Source of the DNA: Acidobacteriota bacterium | Lineage (GTDB): Bacteria; Acidobacteriota; Terriglobia; Terriglobales; Acidobacteriaceae | Length of the DNA stretch: 15,425 bases | Reading direction: 5' to 3' | Assembly: GCA_021781255.1 (NCBI GenBank) | Contig: JAJXXG010000383.1 | Span: 1 to 15,425 of the forward strand | Shown: positions 8,001 through 13,745 of the stretch, piece by piece | How the letters are laid out: each line of letters opens with the position of its first letter | How positions within the stretch are numbered: the first letter of the stretch is position 1 | Made by a program: the position numbers and the translations under genes | The notes under the pieces: generated by a model | The model's input: only the letters and a program-made list of their open reading frames with translations | The model's database searches: none | Told to the model about the DNA's origin: nothing

Positions 8001-8136
8001 CGGCATAGGAAAAATCAATTCCGGCAGCGTTCGCGGAAGCGTTGGAGTACTGAGCTTTGGCAACCAGCCCCAGAGTCAGGGCGGCCAGCAACACAACAGC
8101 CCACCTGACAGTTCTCATCCGGCCGAGCAAATTCAT
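5068..8136 (-). CDS. Secreted beta-helix / TIM-barrel carbohydrate-active protein
   Basis: A 1022-residue exported protein, probably acting on plant or microbial polysaccharide in the periplasm or outside the cell. Residues 1-28 form a signal peptide (RMRTVRW, hydrophobic core, then AKA before Gln29). Residues about 50-450 look like a right-handed beta-helix of the pectate-lyase type: a GSDDTGQIQQALDHV opening (66-80), the GVVLRGAGPGKT turn (113-123), and repeated V-x-N/C-x-coil rungs such as ITVADCQSL and VLVVHCLGEGG. Residues about 505-890 resemble a glycosidase TIM barrel (NPWYFSRHRSFAREAAKAGI, FYDLYNTHNVLE, QPNVIFGLAYQYAGPLSFQQF, SVIDMRYWQYQPDG). The last 70 residues (IYSLSGQ...ALWFNPRSGKEY...EWLLLLQ) resemble the small C-terminal beta-sandwich that ends many such enzymes. 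An Ala/Pro/Thr-rich insert with three Cys lies at about 870-927. AGGA stands about ten bases before the ATG. The gene follows the tandem TetR gene by 33 bp. I judge the general class well supported; substrate and reaction are unknown. Confidence 0.85.
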   Translation of the reverse strand: MNLLGRMRTVRWAVVLLAALTLGLVAKAQYSNASANAAGIDFSYAGYGAGQALPHVRAQVRVAPTGSDDTGQIQQALDHVASLPMGADGFRGAVVLTPGRFLVHGQLAMRVSGVVLRGAGPGKTILLAKGRSRRSLIEVGGLKDPHTGSTIAILNDAAAGTRELHLASIDGLKVGASVVVTRPNTAEWDSAIGMTNLPGNFASFRLDWKPGSRSMVWDRTIVAVHPEDSSVTLDAPITLALEKRWGGGTLALVHGEEPPEHIGIENLTLESSYDVSNPADEEHAWIAILMDHLRDGWVRRVTARHFASSAVRVNNRARRITVADCQSLEPIAEKAGYRRQSFVANGQQVLVVHCLGEGGMNDFATGMLTAGPNVFLDCLARNTLGASGSFESLAAGMLYEQVHVPEARLQLILDFNRAQGGGWTAANSLIWNSTAQTLDALGPPDAPNRVVESGQPLFSTQLMRRTGMSLDDILPSWKDTATEDATAPFFRASAAASASEAAMPLHTIEILGGRFVVDGHIAWGESQTEAWWKGDLSRWSALDATGSSVTRFVPGVTAPGETEDLAAMIARLKRDGVLTIQVNPGLWYDRRRDAHTDERREDANAWAPFYEMPWARSGKGTAWDGLSRYDLTRYNPWYFSRHRSFAREAAKAGILVFYDLYNTHNVLEIGPHWVDSPWRPANNINDTGLPEPPPLRFDNRNNLGNRFFSIAYPPLRELHRAYIRHTLDELADQPNVIFGLAYQYAGPLSFQQFFLKTIAEWELEHGRKVRVALTTSKESTDAIMADPMWSKHVSVIDMRYWQYQPDGSLFAPRAGIDRAFREQITAKFPGYTDVPPPTTELLAYKAIREYHDRYPQVALMPMVNGGGIVPVLMAGAAAPSALRPRPVSEVVATSAHADCPPTTDAIPRDCSQPSATRAQTSDGVVCNFVYKYLRDDLMHMEPKDGWTGDPQTTWTLARESNGPTLIYSLSGQAVTVKHKLHVKSALWFNPRSGKEYEAKARQAERETAYDKPDAGEWLLLLQ

Positions 8137-8169
8137 CTGTTCTTTTCCTGTGTTCTTTTCCGGTGCACG

Positions 8170-9447
8170 TTACTTCCGCTGTGCTCGAATGCCGTGGAGG
8201 AATAGGTCGGCCAGCAGCAACGCAAGTGAGCGCGGCTCGATATCGGCCTCTTCCTGATACCAGGGGTAAATGTGCGTAATCATGCCCAGCAGGGCAAATC
8301 CCAAATAGCGCGCGGAAACGTCATCCCGCAGCACGCCCGCCTCCTGGGCTTCGCGCAGAATCTGCCGCACAAACGCTTCGTACCTGTCGCGCAACTCCAC
8401 AATCTCGAGTCGTTTCTTTGCGCCGAGAAAGTTGATCTGCTCATTGGCAACCGCAAGCCAGTTCTTGTGCTCCAGCAGCGCGACCACATGTGCAACGATC
8501 AGGTTGAGCAGGCGTGCCTCTGCGCCGCGGACTCCTTGCAGCGCAGTTGTAACTCTGCGCAGCATGTACTCATGCGCGGAGCGGATGATCTGGTAGCAGA
8601 GGTCATCTTTGCTCTTCGTGTAGTAGTAGAGCGAGGCCTTCTCAATGCCCATTGCTTCCGCAATCTCGCGTGTCGATGTCGTGGTGTAGCCGCGAGTGGC
8701 AAAGAGCATGCTGGAAATATCGAGCAGCCGCGCATGGGTCTCATTGCGGGTTTCGCAGATGGGCTGCGGCTCCAGTCCGGCTGCGACGATCGCTTCGTGG
8801 CTGCTTTCAAGATGGATCGCAACACCCGGCGCGGCGGCGCCTTTGATATAGAGATCGGAAAAGACGCGAGCCAGCGCTTTCACGGGCAGTTCTCCGTCAG
8901 GACGAAACCAGAGTACCGGCCACATCGCCATGCTCATCACGGCGTGGTAATGGTACTTGTGCGGAATGCCGGAGCGCATCATGCCGGCCGTAATCGCCGC
9001 GTCGTAGATCTTGGTTACCATTTGCTCATAGCGGGTCCAGAAAGCATTAATCTCCTGGTTGCACTCCGCTGAAAGAGAACGGTAATCGTACATGCTGACC
9101 AGTGCCTCACGCTGCAGTGCAAGCGTTGCTGTCAGGTGAGACTCGGCAATCATTTGTAACGATTCGAGTGGGTCCGCAGCGCGACGCGCGGCAGCCTCAA
9201 CCTGCTGAATGACTTGTTCCAGCGAGGAATAGCAGATGTCGTAGAGCAGCTCTTCCTTGTTCTTGACGTGGTAGTAGAGCGACGCCTGCTGAACGCCCAG
9301 GGCCGAGGCCAGGTCTCGCGTGCTGGTCTTGCGATAGCCCTTTTCCCAGAAGAGGTCGAGCGCGATCTGGCGCAGCCGCTCACGCGTACTGGCGCCTGCG
9401 GAATGTGTCTCTTTCTGGCTGACGGGAGCAGCTTCTGTCCTTGGCAT
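8170..9447 (-). CDS. Tandem (fused) TetR-family transcriptional regulator with two DNA-binding domains
   Basis: A 425-residue regulator made of two complete TetR units in one chain. TetR proteins normally have about 200 residues and work as dimers; this one is a built-in dimer. Unit 1 has its helix-turn-helix at about residues 22-68 (TSTRDLASALGVQQASLYYH, then VKNKEEL) and unit 2 at about 237-285 (TSTREIAEAMGIEKASLYYY, then TKSKDDL). The two recognition segments are nearly alike, so they may read the same half-site. Each is followed by its own all-helical ligand domain, both ending in the pattern G-M/L-xxx-W-xxx-(L/I)xxLxLDL(F/Y)xxG seen in acyl-CoA- or fatty-acid-type TetR groups. I start at ATG 9447; the frame is open to 9582, but that stretch would run through a strong GC hairpin and adds 45 residues unlike TetR. 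A weak GAGAAG precedes 9447. It lies 33 bp before the secreted-enzyme gene and about 150 bp after the receptor gene. Confidence 0.93.
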   Translation of the reverse strand: MPRTEAAPVSQKETHSAGASTRERLRQIALDLFWEKGYRKTSTRDLASALGVQQASLYYHVKNKEELLYDICYSSLEQVIQQVEAAARRAADPLESLQMIAESHLTATLALQREALVSMYDYRSLSAECNQEINAFWTRYEQMVTKIYDAAITAGMMRSGIPHKYHYHAVMSMAMWPVLWFRPDGELPVKALARVFSDLYIKGAAAPGVAIHLESSHEAIVAAGLEPQPICETRNETHARLLDISSMLFATRGYTTTSTREIAEAMGIEKASLYYYTKSKDDLCYQIIRSAHEYMLRRVTTALQGVRGAEARLLNLIVAHVVALLEHKNWLAVANEQINFLGAKKRLEIVELRDRYEAFVRQILREAQEAGVLRDDVSARYLGFALLGMITHIYPWYQEEADIEPRSLALLLADLFLHGIRAQRK

Positions 9448-9510
9448 CGCTTGCTTCTCGGCATACTTCAGTTGCTGCAAGTTACTCGATGGTTCCGGGT
9501 GGTGTACGGT

Positions 9511-9532
9511 CAATATTCTATTGCATCGCAAT
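9511..9532. promoter_or_regulatory. Overlapping dyads upstream of the tandem TetR gene (possible operator)
   Basis: Two inverted repeats overlap here: CAATA-ttc-TATTG (9511-9523) and ATTGC-atc-GCAAT (9520-9532). They lie about 65-85 bases before the TetR start codon, in the short gap behind the receptor gene, where an internal promoter with autoregulation would be expected. Arms are only five bases and AT-rich, so chance is possible. The sequence differs from the dyads upstream of the receptor. Confidence 0.35.
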
Positions 9533-9547
9533 TTGGAGCCGTTGGGT

Positions 9548-9579
9548 GCGGCGGGCATGAACTTAGTCGCGCCCGCCGC
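9548..9579 (-). terminator. GC-rich hairpin after the TonB receptor gene
   Basis: A perfect 9-bp stem (GCGGCGGGC at 9548-9556, GCCCGCCGC at 9571-9579) with a 14-base loop begins about 20 bases behind the receptor stop codon on the minus strand. No clear U-run follows. It could end most receptor transcripts or act as a processing/stability hairpin that lowers the level of the regulator and enzyme genes downstream, giving different doses from one transcript. Confidence 0.45.
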
Positions 9580-9599
9580 CATTATTTCCGGGCCTGAGC

Positions 9600-12500
9600 C
9601 TAGAAGTTGATGCGCGCCGCGAGTTGGATATCGCGCGGCATGTTGGCCTGGCCGGTAACCTGGCCAAGAGCCGTGGACGAAGTGTTAAGCACCGGCTGGC
9701 CGGGCGTGGTGGCCTGTACCGTGGTGTTGCCAATGGCAAATATCACCGAGTTAGTGACGTTGTAGGCCGATAAATCAAGCAGGAGATGCACGCGATCATG
9801 GAGTGGCACTTCGCGCTTGAGGCTCATGTCGATGTCCCACATCGAAGGCCCGCGCAGGTTAAACGGGGCTGTGCGTGGGGCATTGCCAAACGTCAGGTTG
9901 TAGGGCGTGCTGAAGGCCGCCGGATCGATGAAGTTGATCGCCGTGTGGTTCCCCTGCACGCCGTGTCCCCAACTGCCGTGAATGCGCGCATTGCCCGAAT
10001 AGTTGGGATTCAGATTTGGATAGCAGGTGCCCTGGTAGTAGAGCGTAGAGCAGGCATTCAGCGTGATGCCGATAGGCGTGCCCGTGGAGTGCGTGTAAAT
10101 CCCTGCCAGCTTCCAGTCGCCGAGGAGCGCCTTCACCGCGCCCGGTCCACGGCTCTGCCGGGTGTAGGGCAGCGAATACACGCCGTACGCGTTCACCACG
10201 TGGCGGCTATCAGTGCTTCCGTAGGAGCGGTCCACATAGCTGGGCAGGTAGGCTGAGCGATAGGCGCCGTTGTCGTCATATTCGCGCTGCAATACGTAGT
10301 TGAACGTGAACGACACGCCATGGAAGTCGCGCTCCTTGGCCGTGAGTTGGAGAGACTGGTAGTTGGAGTTGGAGACGTTGCCCGCTACGTCGTTCACGCC
10401 CGAATACTGCGGGAATGGGCGCAGCATCTGGGCAATGGTGCCCTTGAACGTGGGGTAGGGAAGAGTTACGTCGGGCACAATTGCCTGTGCCGCAGCAATG
10501 TTGGCCGGCGTAGCCTGAGCGCCGAGCAGGTTGACAGACGCGCCATTGATCGTGGCGTTTTCCAGTGCCAGATACTTGGGATTCAGTTCGTTTGACCAAT
10601 TGCCGCGGCCGGGGTGGCCGTATGCATTCACCGGCAGGAAATGGCCCTCCGTCCCCAGGTAAGCGGCCTGAAGAACCAGGTTCTGATTGATCATCCGCTC
10701 CAGGCCCGCGCTCCACGACTCAATATAAGGAGCGCGCGCTCCCACGGCCGGATCGAGATAGTTGACCGCGCCACCGGTATTGAACGATGAGTTGATGAAT
10801 GGCCCCTTGGTGTAGGTGGGGAAACCGGAGTCGAGCATGAAGGCCTGTGCGCCGTTCTGGCCAACCTCATTCGGAACGGCAGCATAGCCCAGTTGCTCGT
10901 TGGCCAGTGAGGCCACGCCGGTCACGCCGGTGGCATGCGCATAGCTGATGCCATAACCGCCGCGAACAACGGTCTGGTCATTGATCTGGTACGCAAAACC
11001 AACGCGGGGTCCAAAGTTCTTGTAGTAGTTATGGATGGGCGTAGAGCAGTTGCAACCGTATGTTCCGGCGCCGGCAAACTGCAGAGCGCCGGGATAGTTG
11101 ACTGCGGAGTTGACCGTGGCCGGGTTCATCCAGGAGTAGCGGTTCTGGACCTCGGTCGACGGCGGATAGAAGTCCCAGCGCAGTCCAAGGTTCAGGGTCA
11201 GCCGCTGCGACGCCTTGTAGTCGTCCTGGAAATAGAGCGATGTCGGACGGCTGCGCGTGCCAATGGTAGCCGCGGCGGAATAGTCGTACAGGACGCCTTG
11301 ATTGACTGCGCCGAACAGGAAGCTGGCATAGGCATTGCCCGTGCTTGAGAGTAGCTTGCCGGTGGAGTCATAATCCGCCGTCTGCGCGCTGTTGAAGTTC
11401 AGGTACACAGGAGAGGTGCCGCCGGTCCACGACATGTTGTTGACTTCCAGCCACTGGTGCAGAAAACCAAAGCTCAGCGAGTGGCGGCCGCGGATGTACT
11501 GCATGTCATCCTGCAGCGTGAAGTTATTGGTGATGGAGTTGTATGCCTTGCCGCCCGCCCAGCCCGACAGTCCGTACGCGTCACTGAACGAGGTGTTCGG
11601 GAAAGCTTCGGTTGCCTGGCCTACAGGCAAGCCTTGCATGCCGGCCAGCGTTCCCAGTCCGTACTGCTTGGCCTGCGACGGGTTTTGCACCGGTCCCCAG
11701 AACCGCATGTAGCCGTAGCGGAAAGAGTTCACCAGATTCGGGCGGATGACGTAATTGTCTTCCAGCAGAATGGTGGGATTCTTCGAGTGCCAGATGTAGG
11801 AAGGCTCGTAGGGAAGCGGCAACGGGTTGCCGTAGCCAACCGCCCTGGGCGTTCCCTGCTCATCAAAGGCCACCACTGCCGAAAGCCTGTGATTCTCGTT
11901 GATGTTCCAGTCCACTTTGTTGTCGATGGCCCATGTCGTCTGGCTGGTCGGGAAAGAGCCAAGGTAATTGTTGGTCAGGTTCGAGTTGGTCGGCGTAGGC
12001 AGAAGCGACTGTAGCTTGCCGGCAACCGCGGAGATCTGCGCCGGGTTCAGCACATTCGACATGCCGTTGTAGCTCACCTGGCTGCGCGTGCAGTTGCCGG
12101 TCGAGCAATCCGTGGACGTGGGATCGTAGATGGGCTGATAGGCGCTGAAGTCCCCATTGCGCTCCGCCAAAGTGGGAATGGTGGCATACGTGGGAGACGT
12201 GTTGGCGCTGTAACGATAAGCGTCGTAAGCGCTGAAGAAGAACAGCCGGTTGCGTAGCGCGTGGCCGCCGATACGTCCGCCGAACTCGTTCTGGTGCTCC
12301 ACCGGCTTAACCGCCTTGCCCGTGATTTTGTTGATGATCCAGGGGTTGAAGAAGCCCCAGGTATCAAGCGCCGTGTTGCGGAAATACTCAAAGACCGAGC
12401 CGTGGAACTGATTGCTTCCAGACCGAACCGTATAGTTCTGCACGCCGATGCCCTGGTACTGTGCGGGAATGATGCCGGTGATCACCTGGAACTGATCGAC

Positions 12501-13268
12501 GGCTTCCACTGAGATCGAGTTGGAAACAGCGCGGCTGTCGCCCTGCAGATACAGGCTGGAGGCGGGCATGCCGTCGTAGTACACCTCGTCGAGACGACCC
12601 TGGCTGCCCGATCCGGCAAAAACCGAGGTGGAGTACTCAGCAGACGAGTTGGCGATCGTGACTCCGGGAACCAGACTGATGAACTTGACCGGGTCGCGGG
12701 GTGAGCCGGCGCTGGTGCCGCTCATCTGCAGCGGCAGCTCCGTATACTCCTTATTCTCCACCGTGGTCCCAAGCGAGGAGCTGGCGGTATCCAGCTGCGG
12801 CGGGGCGCCGGTGACCACCACCGTCTCCTGCTCGCCGCCGGCGCTTAGAACCAGGTTCAGGCCGACCTGCTGGGTTGCGTCTACCTGCACGTTTTCCTGC
12901 TTCGTCGTCTTGAATCCCTTGGCAGAGGCCACAACCGTATACACGCCGGCGTCGAGCGGGGCTATGTTGTAATAGCCCGTCGTCGATGTCTTGCGGGTAA
13001 TCACCACGCCTGTCGCCACATTGGTTACGGTGACCGTGGCATCGGAAATCACCGCACCGGTGGAGTCTGAAACCAGACCCAAAAGACTGCCCTTGCCCGC
13101 AAACTGCGCATGGGCTTGGATATGGAAGGCGAGCAATGCCACAAGCAGCAAAACCGCGTTCCGATAATGTTGTAACGTGCTTTTTCCAGCTCTTCTTCCA
13201 GCGCGGGTGACCTCCGCACCAGAGGGCCGGCTCAAGCAACCGATCACGCTGACTCCCTCTGTCAACAT
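9600..13268 (-). CDS. TonB-dependent outer-membrane receptor with carboxypeptidase-regulatory-like domain (Oar-like)
   Basis: A 1222-residue outer-membrane beta-barrel for import of large substrates using TonB energy; in acidobacteria this type is thought to bring in oligosaccharides or other plant-derived compounds. The start at 13268 is preceded by AAAGGAGA seven bases away; the ATG at 13295 has GGAGG only three bases off, so it is less likely. The n-region is long (about 37 residues) before the hydrophobic core NAVLLLVALLAFHIQ and the AHA cleavage site. Residues about 60-145 form the CarboxypepD_reg-like fold (LGLVSDSTGAVISDATVTV ... TTGYYNIAPLDAGVYTVVASAKGF). A plug region follows (EQETVVVTGAPPQLDT, then FISLVPGV, then VDQFQVITGIIPAQYQGIGVQN near 270). 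The rest is a beta-barrel with many aromatic strands, ending DIQLAARINF with the usual C-terminal Phe. Frame intact throughout. It heads the minus-strand cluster with the fused TetR and the secreted glycan-active protein. Confidence 0.93.
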   Translation of the reverse strand: MLTEGVSVIGCLSRPSGAEVTRAGRRAGKSTLQHYRNAVLLLVALLAFHIQAHAQFAGKGSLLGLVSDSTGAVISDATVTVTNVATGVVITRKTSTTGYYNIAPLDAGVYTVVASAKGFKTTKQENVQVDATQQVGLNLVLSAGGEQETVVVTGAPPQLDTASSSLGTTVENKEYTELPLQMSGTSAGSPRDPVKFISLVPGVTIANSSAEYSTSVFAGSGSQGRLDEVYYDGMPASSLYLQGDSRAVSNSISVEAVDQFQVITGIIPAQYQGIGVQNYTVRSGSNQFHGSVFEYFRNTALDTWGFFNPWIINKITGKAVKPVEHQNEFGGRIGGHALRNRLFFFSAYDAYRYSANTSPTYATIPTLAERNGDFSAYQPIYDPTSTDCSTGNCTRSQVSYNGMSNVLNPAQISAVAGKLQSLLPTPTNSNLTNNYLGSFPTSQTTWAIDNKVDWNINENHRLSAVVAFDEQGTPRAVGYGNPLPLPYEPSYIWHSKNPTILLEDNYVIRPNLVNSFRYGYMRFWGPVQNPSQAKQYGLGTLAGMQGLPVGQATEAFPNTSFSDAYGLSGWAGGKAYNSITNNFTLQDDMQYIRGRHSLSFGFLHQWLEVNNMSWTGGTSPVYLNFNSAQTADYDSTGKLLSSTGNAYASFLFGAVNQGVLYDYSAAATIGTRSRPTSLYFQDDYKASQRLTLNLGLRWDFYPPSTEVQNRYSWMNPATVNSAVNYPGALQFAGAGTYGCNCSTPIHNYYKNFGPRVGFAYQINDQTVVRGGYGISYAHATGVTGVASLANEQLGYAAVPNEVGQNGAQAFMLDSGFPTYTKGPFINSSFNTGGAVNYLDPAVGARAPYIESWSAGLERMINQNLVLQAAYLGTEGHFLPVNAYGHPGRGNWSNELNPKYLALENATINGASVNLLGAQATPANIAAAQAIVPDVTLPYPTFKGTIAQMLRPFPQYSGVNDVAGNVSNSNYQSLQLTAKERDFHGVSFTFNYVLQREYDDNGAYRSAYLPSYVDRSYGSTDSRHVVNAYGVYSLPYTRQSRGPGAVKALLGDWKLAGIYTHSTGTPIGITLNACSTLYYQGTCYPNLNPNYSGNARIHGSWGHGVQGNHTAINFIDPAAFSTPYNLTFGNAPRTAPFNLRGPSMWDIDMSLKREVPLHDRVHLLLDLSAYNVTNSVIFAIGNTTVQATTPGQPVLNTSSTALGQVTGQANMPRDIQLAARINF

Positions 13269-13433
13269 CCCTATCTCCTTTAATCTCGATGGCATAGACC
13301 TCCGGATGGCCGGGCGCGGAGGCGCTATGCGCGTGCCTTACTGCCCTGTCAGTCACGAGGAGAAACTGCGGATCGAAAGAATCAGCCAGTACAAGGCTGG
13401 AGAATAAATCATCTTTCTTTGCTCACAGAATTC

Positions 13434-13453
13434 TACCTAACGACCGATAGGTA
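13434..13453. promoter_or_regulatory. 20-bp near-palindrome, candidate TetR operator
   Basis: TACCTAACGACCGATAGGTA matches its own reverse complement at 8 of 10 positions per half; outer arms TACCTA/TAGGTA are perfect. Length and symmetry fit a TetR-type operator. It lies just downstream of the weak minus-strand promoter candidate of the receptor gene, where bound protein would block transcription. The obvious candidate binder is the fused TetR protein encoded behind the receptor. Confidence 0.55.
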
Positions 13454-13460
13454 AGGCGGG

Positions 13461-13493
13461 ATAATTGAAACACCTGTTAGCAGAATTCGTCAA
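13461..13493 (-). promoter_or_regulatory. Weak sigma-70-type promoter candidate for the receptor gene
   Basis: On the minus strand TTGACG (13493-13488) is a good -35, and an AT-rich TCAATTAT (13468-13461) follows after a long 19-base spacer. The poor -10 and spacing make this tentative; its position immediately upstream of the 20-bp palindrome is the main support. Confidence 0.3.
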
Positions 13494-13544
13494 CAAAAAA
13501 TCTTCAAAGGACTGACCTCTAACGCTTCAATGTTCGTGGAAATC

Positions 13545-13574
13545 TTGTATATTATTGTAAATAAACAATATAAT
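13545..13574 (+). promoter_or_regulatory. Sigma-70-type promoter facing the MFS permease, with a dyad in its spacer
   Basis: TTGTAT (13545-13550) and a perfect TATAAT (13569-13574) are 18 bases apart on the plus strand, about 170 bases before the permease start. The dyad TATTGT-aaataa-ACAATA (13553-13570) fills the spacer and touches the -10 box, the classic place for a repressor site. AT-rich DNA can give such matches by chance, but the combination within a GC-rich genome is notable. Confidence 0.5.
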
Positions 13575-13745
13575 GAACAAATCTACAAAAACGCATACGC
13601 AAGCCGCGATATCAACTTCAGCGTGGTCTGACCTCGTGGCAGGACCTTGCTGCGCTCGCGGAGGCCAGCCATCCTCCCCGCCAGGTCTCCGCCGCGTCTG
13701 TTAGCCTCCTGTAGAAGAGCTTCTCCGGCCGGCCTTGAATCACCC

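Larger units (their letters stand above)
13269..13745. other. Divergent intergenic regulatory region, AT-rich in its centre
   Basis: About 480 bases separate the divergently read receptor and permease genes. Bases about 13400-13600 are distinctly AT-rich against the GC-rich genes on both sides. The stretch contains two dyads (13434-13453 and 13553-13570), a good plus-strand promoter (13545-13574), a weaker minus-strand promoter candidate (13461-13493) and an A6 run near 13495. A small inverted repeat CAGCC-N7-GGCTG (13383-13399) lies in what would be the receptor leader. An open plus-strand frame crosses the receptor end of this region, but it has no family resemblance. Confidence 0.65.

Noticed and set aside
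9448..9582. N-terminal extension of the tandem TetR to ATG 9582
   Set aside because: The added 45 residues do not look like a TetR N-terminus, and the start would lie inside or beside a strong hairpin; the ATG at 9447 leaves a normal 20-residue lead before the first helix.
13647..13745. TTG start for the permease at 13647
   Set aside because: The extra 33 residues are Arg/Pro-rich and uncharacteristic; ATG 13746 gives a normal MFS N-terminus.
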